A stretch of DNA of 14,519 nt from Dunaliella salina. Taxonomy: Eukaryota > Chlorophyta > Chlorophyceae > Chlamydomonadales > Dunaliellaceae. Both the position numbers and the translations under genes were made by a program. Positions 1 to 8,309 of the stretch are shown piece by piece; the first letter of the stretch is position 1; every line of letters starts with the position of its first letter. Where the stretch lies: contig MU069866.1 of NCBI GenBank assembly GCA_002284615.2, positions 156,211-170,729 on the forward strand, in the 5' to 3' direction. The notes under the pieces were generated by a model, which saw only the letters and a list, made by a program, of their open reading frames with translations, ran no database searches and was not told the DNA's origin.

Positions 1-974
1 TGGAAGAACAAAGCCAGCCTGTTGTGGGCAGTTGTAGTCATTCGTTGGATTCAAAGAAAGAAACAAGAGAATACTTAGACTTCGGAATCAATTTCACATA
101 TCACATAGAAGTTTCGCATATCGCACTCGAAATTGACCAGTTTAGCATCAGAACAAGTGGGAATTAGGTTCCTTACAAGCGATCCCCTGTACCTGATTTA
201 CTCGACAAGACTTAAAAGAAAAGAAAAAAGAAGCCCACACAAGCCAAAAACCACGCGCATCAAGGGAAGGCCCTTTAACTGGAAAGCTAAAGGCCTCACC
301 AGAAGGCCCTCCAACCTACACTAGACACAGCTAGCCTAAAAGAGAGCCAGGAACAGATGTAATGGGGATCTGAAGGGTTGCTTGCCATGCCTCTGGACGC
401 CCAGGCTCTCCTTCTCCCATCCTCCGCCGCCGCGCCCAGCGAAACCCCTCCCAGAAGCCCCCTGCAAACAAAGTGCGTGCCTTGTGTTGATGATAGTGCT
501 TAATCTTTGAATTCCTACCGGATGTCATGTACACTAAGCTTGGATGCTATAGATTTGGGCTTTATTTGAAAGGCCCAGATTCATAAGAGGATTGGTTGTG
601 CACTCATTGTAAATACACCAATTAACAGGATGTGCAGTGTCACTTTGTTATTCCTGTCTGAATATCTTAAGCAGTAGGTTTCTGGTTATAATATGAAAAT
701 GTTGAACTGCTGCTGTTCTGTTCTCGTCCATAAGGAGTGTTCCTCCAAGAAAGAAAAGATCAGAGTGTTCCTTACATGTGTGGGCAGGTTAAAAACCGCA
801 GACACACAAGCCTGCGTGGAATAAGGAGAACCGCAAGGATGGGCAGGCACAGAGCACGGCTTAAACAGGGAACAAACACATGGACATGAAGCACTGGGCA
901 GGTCTGGGAAAGAATGGGCTGGCAACCCAGAAAGGCACAGGCGAGAGCCAAAACTAAGCTAACAAGAGGATTGA
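1..974. other. Unassigned 5' flank of the LINE
   Basis: I recognise no gene or repeat here. A frame is open on the plus strand at 3-170 (about 55 codons, charged, no known motif), and a 38-codon ATG frame lies at 387-503 in a GC-rich patch with a Cys-x2-Cys near its end (CVPCVDD). Either could be a chance frame, an exon remnant, or far N-terminal sequence of the LINE. A purine-rich stretch sits near 210-235. From 504 to 974 there are only short frames with no family signature. The first recognisable LINE homology begins just after a stop at 972-974, which fits a 5'-truncated insertion. Confidence 0.4.
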
Positions 975-1263
975 GGATTGATTTTTCCTCTCAAAATTGG
1001 AGTTGTCCAAGAGGCACTGGGCAACGAACTCCATGCCCTCAACACAAAATCAGAATCGGCCAAGCACTCCACCAATGCCTTCATCGGCAAAAGCATCAAT
1101 CACACCTTTGCCATCAAGAAAATTAACAGCTCCTGGTATCTGTTTGACTCAGGACTCATGTGCCCTAGCATCATCACAGACGATAAAAATCCACAAAATT
1201 GGGGTGGCATGGCTCACTACTTTTGAGCTCTACATGTTCAACCACATAACATTACAGAACGGC
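975..1263 (+). pseudogene. First cysteine-protease-like domain, C-terminal half
   Basis: A frame open from 975 reads to a stop at 1224-1226, then continues in the +1 frame (FNHITLQNG) to 1263. It holds a His-Asp box: His at 1101-1103 in INHTFAIKK, followed by Asp at 1146-1148 in SWYLFDSG. The pattern H-x-F-A-I-K/R-K ... W-Y-L-F/L-D-S is what papain-fold, Josephin/OTU-like retroelement proteases show around their catalytic His and Asp. The matching Cys box that should lie upstream is absent, most simply because the element is 5' truncated. The downstream domain has its own Cys box and its own His-Asp box, so this is likely the first of a tandem pair. Protease identity is inferred from motifs, not from a full alignment. 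Confidence 0.5.
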
Positions 1264-1426
1264 GGGAACCATGTGTAGTTCATTTGAATCATATCCTTGA
1301 AAGGGACATGGGTTCGATTCTGTGGGGTTTTAACACAGCGGGCCTTTCTGGGATTCAGGTTGTTCCTCCCTTGATGCTTGGGGGCGAGTCCCGCTTGCAT
1401 ATTTTTTCCTTTTCCTACAGAACGGC
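1253..1426 (+). repeat. 11-bp target-site duplication around SINE-1
   Basis: Exact direct repeats TACAGAACGGC at 1253-1263 and 1416-1426 flank the 152-bp insert. Their length fits LINE-mediated integration. Confidence 0.8.
1264..1415 (+). mobile_element. tRNA-type SINE insertion (SINE-1)
   Basis: 152 bp bounded by an exact 11-bp duplication, TACAGAACGGC, at 1253-1263 and 1416-1426. It carries a near-canonical RNA polymerase III B box, GGTTCGATTCT, at 1311-1321 and a plausible A-box-like stretch about 35 bp upstream at 1276-1287 (TAGTTCATTTGA). A T-rich end at 1401-1415 could serve as a pol III terminator and tail. Removing the insert with one repeat joins LQNG to YPCTLPYMEA in one reading frame of the protease region, which confirms both edges. 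It is too degenerate to assign a source tRNA. Confidence 0.75.
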
Positions 1427-2217
1427 TACCCTTGCACACTACCTTACATGGAAGCTCAAGACAAAGCATTCTGTCTTTTACATGCTTTCAACGTGGCCAT
1501 GGGCTCACACATTCTCTCTGGCGGCCCTGTTCTTTCCCACATCAGGCTGCTAGAACATAGCCTCACCCAGTGCAATCTGGCACATATCTCCCTACGCCAC
1601 TTTTACACACCTGTCGTAGGAAAATTCAATATCACCATTGTAAACCACTACCTGCATCACTTGCCCTGGAATACAAATCATAACTTTAACCTCCACTACT
1701 CCCGCACAGACCTCCAACCGGCCGAATCAATCAGAACTTTGTGGAGTCCCTATCAAATACCTCTGCTTGCGCATCAGCTATCATCCTCACCTCCAGAAAC
1801 TGTGCTGGCCAGCTCCATGCCAAAGCCCTCAGGAAAGTTGGAAATGCCTTTCCTCAAGCCCAGAGTACCTGGTGCCTCCTGGACTCTGAAAGCTCCTATC
1901 CTATCTACCTGGCAACAGAAGGTAGCTGGCATCAGCTTAGAAGAGATATTCTCACAATTCAGTCTGGCTACTTCTGGAGCCATCTGGCTGCCACATCTGA
2001 CCTTCATCTCGCCAATCCACACATTCCCTTCTTACCTGAGACGACTGGAAGCCAAAATGATAACACCATTTATGTGACTAATGCTGCTCCTCTCCTTCCG
2101 CACCATGCAAGGGACCGCCAGAACAGCCCTGCAACGACCCATTTATCAAAAGTTGGAAAGTGCACAGTTTCACACTCCAGCAAGCATATCCACAGTTCCC
2201 ACTCAGACGTGGCATGA
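1427..2217 (+). pseudogene. Second cysteine-protease-like domain
   Basis: From 1427 the frame reads TLPYMEAQDKAFCLLHAF, with a candidate nucleophile Cys in a C-L-L-H-A-F-N box near 1469, and continues to about 1735. A frameshift then moves into the frame that ends at 2217. That frame has a second His-Asp box: His at 1816-1818 in QLHAKALRK and Asp at 1882-1884 in TWCLLDSES. The order Cys, then roughly 115 residues, then His-x-A-L-R-K ... W-x-L-L-D-S, fits a papain-fold protease or deubiquitinase-like domain of the kind reported in Dualen elements. Such a domain might mature the polyprotein or act on host ubiquitin-like tags; both roles are speculative. It lies directly upstream of the APE endonuclease, with a further frameshift at about 2200. 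Confidence 0.55.
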
Positions 2218-2517
2218 CCACCTCAAAGTTATTACCATGAATGTCTGCGGTCTCTTTGAAAGTAAGGAGGATGTACATAACCTCATTACCCATCATGACC
2301 CAGACACACTTTCTCTCACAGAAATCTAAATTACTGGAGGCTCCCTCCAACAAAACGCCGCAATGACTTGACCAACTCCTGCGAGACTATGCCTGGTGGC
2401 GCAGCTCTCACCATCACTCTGGCATAATCCTGTGTCTCAAAAAAAGTATTGCCATTACTACCAAGCCACTCAAGTTTTATTCCAAGAAAACATTGACGGA
2501 AGGATGGTGGCTGCAGA

Positions 2518-2685
2518 GGTCTGAGGCTAGCCTCTGGCGCTCTGGCAAGGAAACTCCACGCCCATTCTGTCCAATACACGTACAAGCTTACCTCTACTAG
2601 ACGTGCCATTGAAAACAAACACACCCATCACAACACTGGTACCCTGGAGCCGCGTGCTGCCAGAAACCCACCTGACCCACACTAA
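2518..2685 (+). pseudogene. C-terminal fragment of LINE polyprotein (RLE tail)
   Basis: A 55-codon open frame ends at TAA 2683-2685. It includes LARKLHAHSVQYTYKL and STRRAIENKH, then a Pro/His/Asn-rich tail. The inverted copy has the same segment just beyond its premature TAA at 10564-10566. This fragment is intact from its truncation point to its natural stop. Confidence 0.75.
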
Positions 2686-2812
2686 ATTCCCTTTTTACCT
2701 TCTGGTGAGGGAGGCTCACGGCTCTTCGGAGCCAATGTGTCGCCCTCTCCTTAATTGATGTAAGGAGAGTTTTCCTCTGCCTACGTAGTTTTTTATTTTT
2801 TCTTTCTTCTTT
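2686..2812 (+). other. 3' UTR of the inserted LINE fragment
   Basis: 127 bp between the natural stop and the target-site duplication. It contains GC-rich, partly self-complementary sequence (GGCTC..GAGCC at 2717-2733) and ends in a pyrimidine tract rather than poly(A). A reverse transcriptase of this family may recognise it as its template end (inference). Confidence 0.5.
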
Positions 2813-3320
2813 GGTGGCTGCCAAGCTCAGAACCTCAAGCAAGCCCATTCTTCTGATCTCTACTTACTGGCCCTCAAGCGAAAAGCGTGCAGCCCTGGAA
2901 ACAAGAAAACACATGGAGGAGGCCCTCAAAAGCCTTCTCAACTCCTGCCACTGGCTCCCTATTCTATTGGGTGACATGAATGCTACACTCTCCACAAGAC
3001 AGAATCGGGGGAACATCCTATGAACAGGACAAGCTTCTCCGCAGCTTGATCTCTGACACCAAATTTTGTCCCCTAGACTGGCACTTGCCACAAAGGACCT
3101 GGACATTTAGGACAGAAATAGCGCCTCGCTGCCAAACCTCAAGAGGTCACACACACAGCCGCATTGATGACATGATGCTGCCCTCCACTGCCGTCAAAGC
3201 CAGAAACACCGATCACCATTCTCAGATGTTCTGCAACTCTGCTGACCAAGGCTACAAACGCAGCAACCATATTCTCCTTTTTGCCAATATCCCCACTAGC
3301 ATCCTAATAGTCAAAATAAA

Positions 3321-3897
3321 AATAAAAAATTAGAGCCTACACCGGTACATCAAAATGAGCGCATAATAGTGCAGCCCATAATACCCTCAGACATTGAAAA
3401 GTTGCATTGTGCTCTCAATGATCCTTCCTACACCCCTCAAACCACACATGCCAACGTTTTGGAAACCCTAAACAGTGTGCACGAGGCTGCTCTAACACAC
3501 CTGTCTGCCATAGAGAGCTCTTGTGCTACAAAACCTGCTCGCTTAAGACACCTTAATGCCCTGCCTGCCAGGGAAGGCGTTGAGAGCATTGCTGACAGAA
3601 TTGTTAATCTCATCAAGGAGTGCCACGAGGTAGCTCTGCAGGTGTGCACCGCCAAAATTGAGCTGAAAACCTCCAAACACTTCAGGATCAGGAAGATCAG
3701 CAAACTCCGCAAACCACTCTGCAACAACGCAAACCTGTCCGCCACATATAATATAGGTTGCCCCAGGACACCCTGAGCCTCACCTCGCCCTTATCAGTCA
3801 TGATTCCAATCTCTATAGGGCCATACTCTTTGTCCAGAGCTTCTCTCACCCAGATAAAACATCCTCTGCCCCTAACCCAAATTGCGCTTCACCCCCT
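3321..3897 (+). pseudogene. LINE linker between APE endonuclease and RT
   Basis: Coding remnant with no named domain. After an A-rich frameshift site at about 3315-3335 the frame reads LEPTPVHQNERIIVQPIIP and continues to a stop at 3774-3776. It is largely helical in composition (many Ala, Leu, Glu, Lys), as is usual between endonuclease and RT in LINEs. From 3777 to 3897 the frame is unclear. It lies in sequence with the endonuclease and the RT N-terminal region and shares their base composition. Confidence 0.55.
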
Positions 3898-5157
3898 GTG
3901 CCACCATGGGGACTGTCCTCCAACATCAGAATAAGATTCTCAAGGAGCAAATCAACAAAGACTCTGATTACAACGCCCAGTGCCATTGGAGCACGACGGC
4001 GCCAACAAAGGAAAATTGCGAAGCACCCTGCTCTTGCTAGAAAGGAAATCTTCAATGGCAAAAACAATGCTCCTTCTCCAGCTCAAGTACTCAAAGACCC
4101 CAACACAAGCGAAGCAGAGACGGACCCTGGCAAAATAGCCAGTATTGTGGGAAACTTTTACACTGGCAGCATGGCTGCCCCAAGCATTAAGACTGGAGCT
4201 TGTCTCCCATCTGACCCCCAAGCCAGACGCAATTACCCCTGGATGGACCGACAGAGTGAGGACCACTTCCTCCATGAAACTCCCATCACAGGGGTTGAGA
4301 ATGATACCCAAAGCAAGAGAAAATGGCTTCACAGCTCCATCTTGGACAGCTGCTCCTTCCGAGAATGCATCCAATCCCTTACCAATAATAAGGTCCCAGG
4401 ACCAGACAGCAACACCTGCCTCATGAATACAACACACTGTATAAATTATGGACACGTCTGGTCACTACAGCTCTGTATGAATATGCAGAGTGTCACTCCC
4501 TGCTCAGCACTATGCAGGCAGGTTTCCGCAAACACATGGACACCATACTCCAGCTCCAAAACTTTATATTAACCCTTGAAGATTCCAAACTGTTCAACAG
4601 AGACGCTTATGCTATAATTGTATATTCTACCTCAATTTCCAATACAACAGACCACGACAAACTTCTCTGGATCATGTACAACCTTGGCTTCCCCTCTGAT
4701 GCTATTGATGCCATCAAAAACTTGTACTAGAGTGCCAACGGTCAATATACTAAAGACGTCCCCATAGAAAGGGGAACCATCCAGGGGGACACCCTCTCTC
4801 CCTTCCTCTTCCACATATCCATGAAGCCTCTGCTGCGCTGGCAGGCGACGCCATGAACATGAGTGCCTCAACAAAAGCCCTCAAACTTTTAAACAGCAAG
4901 CCCAGAATAAAATCAGCAGCGGGGCATTTGCAAATGACCTCATCTGCATCACAGGCACATATGCAAACCTGCGTATTCAAGCCAAGAAATTAAGCCTTTA
5001 CGCTGATTGGGCCCACCTCATCAACTCTTGCTCAAAAACTAAGGTGACATGCAACCTTCCTAGCCCACAGACTATGCAAACCAGGGGCAATACGTCTGTG
5101 GCATATTTTGCTCATCGTCAATTCAAAGAACTAGATACTGGTCCAGGGTAAACCAGC
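3898..5157 (+). pseudogene. LINE reverse transcriptase, catalytically dead
   Basis: The N-terminal RT region ends in NNKVPGPDS (4384-4410), the usual K-x-P-G-P-D motif. A frameshift follows, and the frame EYNTLYKLWTRLV continues through MQAGFRKHMDTILQLQ (motif 2/A approach), NTTDHDKLLWIMYNLGF, then RGTIQGDTLSPFLF (motif B, about 4770-4808). Motif C reads GAFANDLICIT at 4924-4953. The Asp of motif A is replaced by Tyr (codon 4623-4625) and the first Asp of motif C by Asn (4933-4935). About 60-70 residues usual between PGPD and the T-x-Y-K-L segment are missing, so an internal deletion lies near 4410-4430. An in-frame TAG sits at 4728-4730 and a frameshift at about 4838. It would have copied element RNA into DNA at the nicked target. 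Confidence 0.85.
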
Positions 5158-5827
5158 TCAATTCATTTGCCCCGGGGATTCTTTCACATACCTTAATGTT
5201 GAAATCACCACGACATTAGATCGGAAACCCCAGCTTACCAAAATGACGGATAAGCCCAAAAAATGACAAATTTGACCTGCTCTTCTGCCAATGCTAAGCA
5301 AACAATGGATACAATTCGTACAGCCATCATTCCCAGCATTGCGCATGCCTTCCCAGTCACACCCTGCTCAGAGAGTGTCCACACAGACTGGGACAAGCTT
5401 ATTATCAACACTACCAAAGAGAGGTGCAAGCTCCGGCATGCTACTGCCACAGCCATCCTACGAGAAGACAAGATCAACTATGGCTTGGTTGTACACCTGT
5501 TGCAGTAGAATATAATGCAAAATGTGCAACGGCCCTCACCACTAGCCTCAATAACACCGGTAGGCACGGCAGGGTCTTTAAGTCAATGCTGGAATCTCAA
5601 ATCCACCAACTAAGACATTGCGTACTCAGGAGCATCAATCCATACCACCAAACCTCCAGCTTCATCCTCAATCAGTTACCCTACATGCTACGTGTTAGGC
5701 ATTCCCTCTGCATCAACAACAGCGCTCTTGACATCTCCTTTCAAGGTGCACCCTACCTGCTCTCTACCATCAGTCCCATAATAAATGTCCTCTCAATGCC
5801 AATGCAACCTACTCTTAAAGCCTTAGC
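5158..5827 (+). pseudogene. RT thumb and connection region
   Basis: Continuation of the RT. DSFTYLNVEITTTLDRKPQL (about 5178-5237) matches the thumb strand that reads Y-L-G-V-x-I in relatives. TAIIPSIAHAFPVTPCSE, WDKLI and a T-A-T-A-I-L-R-E-D-K box follow in the frame ending at 5508, then in the frame of 5424-5831 as far as the edge of SINE-2. Two frameshifts occur. The coding sense resumes on the far side of SINE-2 at 5992. Confidence 0.7.
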
Positions 5828-6003
5828 CTAGCAATGAGGACGTTTTCCATTTTTTTAGCCAAGAGTCGAACCAGTTGTACAAGCTCATATCTGATATTAT
5901 GGATGTTTTTTTGTGAGGCTGGCAGGGACCAGCCGGCTCATCAGTCAAACCACCTGGCTGAAGGCCAAAACCTATGTAACCTAACCTAACCTAAAGCCTT
6001 AGC
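5816..6003 (+). repeat. 12-bp target-site duplication around SINE-2
   Basis: Exact repeats TAAAGCCTTAGC at 5816-5827 and 5992-6003. Confidence 0.8.
5828..5991. mobile_element. 164-bp SINE-like insertion with CCTAA tract (SINE-2)
   Basis: Bounded by an exact 12-bp direct repeat, TAAAGCCTTAGC, at 5816-5827 and 5992-6003. Removing it joins LKALA to CHCTCALMEIG in one frame, so the edges are firm. It ends on the plus strand with ACCTAACCTAACC, about three units of CCTAA. The minus strand carries a B-box-like GGTTCGACTCT (complement of 5862-5872), close to that of SINE-1, and an imperfect GC-rich hairpin at about 5917-5940. Orientation is unresolved. CCTAA as a 3' tail argues for plus; the B box argues for minus. 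Confidence 0.7.
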
Positions 6004-6890
6004 ATGCCACTGCACTTGTGCCCTCATGGAAATAGGCATATACAGGCTCTCAGCATTGCTCAATGACAACCTCACCCATTTATGGGGAACAAACTCACTT
6101 CCCTGTTTGGCCGCAAGATTAGGACTAAACACATTGTGGCCCTTGATAAACTCTCCCGTACTCTCAACACCCACAATCTGACTGAGACCAGACCTGACGT
6201 CATCAACACTATCATACAGAGCCCAGACAGTTCACCCAATAAAACCCCAGAATCACGTTTTCGGAAATTATTCAACATATGCAGAATAGATGAAAGCAGA
6301 ACATGCGCCAACAGGCTGGAACTGGTCAAAGCTTTACTCAGACCATGCTCCTCCAAACCCCCACAACTTCAACCCTCACAATAGGGGTCGTTCCCCTCAC
6401 ATACATCCTGATTCCAGAATTCACAGCAACCCCCTCTTTGATGCTCAAGACCTGGAAGTAGAAAATGCTCTCCCCAGTAGCCAAGACAGCCCTTCCTCAA
6501 ACAGTCAACATCAGACAGAGGTCCACACGCGCCAAGACAGACGCACTCACAAAAGAAAATATCCCAATGCAGGAGAGCCGCCAGCCCAAGCACATAACTT
6601 TAAACCCAATCAAACCCTCCCGACACCCCTCCCACAGGCCCTGCCCCCAGAGCCCACTCAGACCCCACAAATTGGGGGCAGGAGGCCTAGATGGAGTTGG
6701 GATCCAACAGTTCTCCTAGAGTGTAATAGCCCACAATCCATGATAACCTCTCGGCCCCAACCTCCAGACGCACCAGGCCTTCATGTCCCCCAGTGGCTCT
6801 GGAATTATAAACAAAATAAGGCTGCTGTGTTAAGTGCAGTTGAAGCTAGCAACACCATTCCCGCTATGACCATGTGATCCTGAAAATTTT
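5992..6890 (+). pseudogene. Post-RT region and Pro-rich linker of the LINE
   Basis: After SINE-2 the frame continues to a stop at 6179-6181. It probably shifts at about 6170 into the frame that reads THNLTETRPDVINTIIQSP and ends at 6384, then into a frame ending at 6877. The last part is Pro/Gln/Asn-rich (about 6370-6700), with a basic patch (RRTHKRK near 6539) and a W-rich end (PQWLWNYKQNK near 6790-6820). No catalytic motif is visible. It probably forms a flexible tether between the RT and the downstream PHD and PCIF1-like modules (inference). It is long for a LINE linker. Confidence 0.55.
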
Positions 6891-7021
6891 GGGCTAGCAA
6901 CACTTGCGGAAGTACAAGAGATCATCTCAAGAGAAACAGCAAATGCAATACAAAGTACAATGGCATCCCGCCACCATTTGAAAAATGGGCCTTAACCATT
7001 TTCAAAATGACGGGCTGAAAG
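6891..7021 (+). pseudogene. Start of the PHD-containing module
   Basis: Short coding remnants. LATLAEVQEIISRETANAIQ is followed, in another frame, by PPPFEKWALTIFKMTG near 6970-7015. The second piece matches IIEKWALPLFKQANLV, upstream of the PHD finger in the inverted copy (about 13755-13790, minus strand). The match stops at the foldback insert. Confidence 0.5.
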
Positions 7022-7097
7022 TGTTGAGGTATAAGGGAAGGCTGGCCGACCACTTGGCACGCTAGCGGGTCGGCCAGCCTTCCCTTATACCTCAACA
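7022..7097. repeat. Perfect 30-bp inverted repeat, 16-nt loop
   Basis: Arms 7022-7051 and 7068-7097 are exact reverse complements. The loop contains CGCTAGCG, itself a palindrome. A direct copy of 7022-7067, slightly diverged, recurs at 7679-7726. Confidence 0.9.
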
Positions 7098-7732
7098 AAA
7101 TTTCAGTCCCAGTGGAGGAGACGCGGGTTTGAGTCCCGGCGGAGGCAGAGTGAGCTTGGAGCAGGAGGACAGCAGAGCTGGGGGGGCACCAGCTAAAACA
7201 AGTCAGCATTGCAGATGTGGCAGTACGGCACTGACAAGAGAGCAGATGCAGAAGTACGGCAGCAGCAGCGCAGGGGGAGCACCTGCGTGATCAAAACAGC
7301 AGAGCAGCAGAGCAGCAGAACGTAGAAGAGCAGCGTGTAGAGACAGAGGAAGGGAAAAGGCGCGCTAGTGCTAGCTACAAGGCCGTGCAGGGAAGCACGT
7401 AGCCAGTGAAAGACAAGGCCCTTCTGCACGCCTCCGGTTTTCCCGGAAATGTGTCAGCAAAATCCTACGGGATTCATTGAGAATAGTACCCGCGGCTCCG
7501 GGGTGTAGGCAAAATCCGGCAAAATAGAGTTGTATTTTTCCGGTTTGCCCGGACTCCTAGTACGTGTCAACTTCGGATTTTTGACTAATCAGATAAATAT
7601 TTCCGGGCCCCGCGCGGGTTGTCTTTCACTGCACGTAGCGCTTGGGTGCCCAGAATCCCCCCTCCCGGGGGTGACATTTTGTCGAGGTATAAGGGAAGGT
7701 TGGCCGACCACTTGGCCACGCTAGCGCTAGCT
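7022..7732. mobile_element. Foldback/SINE-derived composite insertion
   Basis: About 710 bp that separates two halves of the PHD module. Left side: a perfect 30-bp inverted repeat (7022-7051 and 7068-7097) around a 16-nt loop. Right side: 7665-7709 is an imperfect inverted copy of 7068-7112. Inside there is another 13-bp inverted pair (7404-7416 and 7619-7631). The minus strand at the right end, and the minus strand of the left arm, read GTGGCCAAGTGGTCGGCC or a one-base shorter form. That looks like the 5' half of a tRNA-Leu/Ser-type gene with its A box. A B-box-like GGTTTGAGTCC lies on the plus strand at 7122-7132. The middle is CAG-rich at 7230-7340. No coding capacity is visible. I could not find a target-site duplication, so the outer limits are approximate. 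Confidence 0.6.
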
Positions 7733-7734
7733 CT

Positions 7735-7931
7735 GCTGGAGCCCATTTAGGAAGAGAGCACACCTTTGAAGTCGAATCCATGATGATATGCCCGCCTGCT
7801 ATGCCTGCAACCGCACATACCACTGGGACTGTCTCATGGATGTCAAAGCATGCACCCAAAATGAATGGGAAATGGACAAACCAAACAAGCACTGGGACTG
7901 CCCTGCATGTGCCTCTCTGTCAGACTCTTAA
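7735..7931 (+). pseudogene. PHD-like zinc finger of the LINE polyprotein
   Basis: A frame open at 7770-7931 encodes PACYACNRTYHWDCLMD, then HWDCPACAS, ending in a stop at 7929-7931. The spacing Cys-x2-Cys-x3-Tyr-His-x2-Cys ... Trp-x-Cys-x2-Cys is the second half of a PHD/treble-clef finger. PHD fingers read histone tails, so a chromatin-targeting role for the element is a fair guess. The N-terminal ligands expected from the inverted copy (Cys-x-Cys-x3-Cys) were lost or displaced by the foldback insert just upstream. Some upstream residues (HTFEVES) are in another frame. The inverted copy at 13425-13820 has the same finger in the same order relative to the conserved block. Confidence 0.65.
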
Positions 7932-8309
7932 AAAGCGAAGGATCAACTTCTCTGAAGATTGCAAAATGATCTATGTGGAATGGCATCCTAAATGAGAATC
8001 TGCTGGTATGTTACAAATGCATCCAGACTTGGATGCTCTTGTGCAAGCCTTTGACTTGGGGGTAACACCAGAACAAACAGAAGACTCTGTAGGCGACAAA
8101 ATAGACCTGGACAATCTTGTTAATCAAGGCTTCGAAGGCAACCCTCAGAGACTATCTGATTCTACATGTATGTGTTCTGATTCTACATGGCTCTCAACTA
8201 CCGGCTGCGCCATTTGCAAGAATGTCACCTATGACTTCCAACCAACCAACCCCCAGACAGATATCATGGCAACGTGGCAGTGTGAATTATCCTTAGAAGT
8301 GTTGAGCTC
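7932..8309 (+). pseudogene. Linker with possible second zinc finger
   Basis: One frame runs from about 7932 to 8313 with a single TGA at 7993-7995. It encodes KKRRINFSEDCKMIYVEWHP and an acidic stretch, then STTGCAICKNVTYDF, and 15 residues later MATWQCELS. The Cys-x2-Cys ... Trp-x-Cys pattern resembles the PHD-like finger upstream, with the last Cys changed to Ser. It may be a decayed second finger; I cannot align it to the inverted copy. Confidence 0.4.

Larger units (their letters stand above)
2515..2812 (+). mobile_element. 5'-truncated 3' end of a related Dualen-like LINE
   Basis: 298 bp flanked by an exact 9-bp repeat, GGTGGCTGC, at 2506-2514 and 2813-2821. Its first part is coding and matches the C-terminus of the RLE region seen on the minus strand at 10513-10566, sharing the pattern LHAHSV-x-Y-x-x-KL-x-STRR. 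The rest is 3' UTR ending in a T-rich tract. So a member of the same family jumped into an older copy by target-primed reverse transcription and was heavily 5' truncated. It supplies the only complete 3' end of the family in this window. Confidence 0.8.
2506..2821 (+). repeat. 9-bp target-site duplication around LINE 3'-end insert
   Basis: Exact repeats GGTGGCTGC at 2506-2514 and 2813-2821. Excision with one copy restores the endonuclease reading frame. Confidence 0.75.
2218..3320 (+). pseudogene. APE-type (EEP fold) LINE endonuclease, interrupted
   Basis: This is the target-nicking endonuclease of a non-LTR element. Signature residues appear in family order. Asn at 2240-2242 lies in ITMNVCGL and Glu at 2321-2323 in SLTEI. 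A segment with HHHSGIILCLKKSIAI lies near 2400-2450. GDMNA follows, with Asp at 2973-2975 and Asn at 2979-2981, then SRIDDMM with Asp at 3166-3171, and finally a DHH triplet at 3211-3219 near the C-terminus. These correspond to the metal-binding and catalytic positions of the exonuclease/endonuclease/phosphatase family. A stop follows the TEI motif (2327-2329), frames change at about 2330 and 2990, and a 298-bp retroelement fragment interrupts it at 2515-2812. Removing that fragment joins DGRMVAA to KLRTSSKPILLIST, a normal EEP strand. It is inactive as it stands. Confidence 0.85.

Noticed and set aside
331..534. 67-codon minus-strand frame rich in Arg and Gly.
   Set aside because: It lies over a GC-rich patch; no motif or context supports it.
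686..925. Cys-rich 79-codon frame on the minus strand.
   Set aside because: Cys and Pro spacing is irregular, no domain fits, and length is within chance for this region.
5900..5960. CTGATGAG followed by a GGCTGG..CCAGCC hairpin on the minus strand, resembling a hammerhead ribozyme core.
   Set aside because: The G-A-A-A segment after stem II is absent (reads TCACAAA), and no pairing partner for stem I or cleavage triplet is visible.
5965..5995. A true telomere or interstitial telomere array.
   Set aside because: Only about three CCTAA units, enclosed within a duplication-flanked 164-bp insertion.
7100..7145. A functional tRNA gene around the B-box-like GGTTTGAGTCC.
   Set aside because: Acceptor and anticodon stems do not form, and the A-box half is deleted on this strand; it fits a SINE relic.
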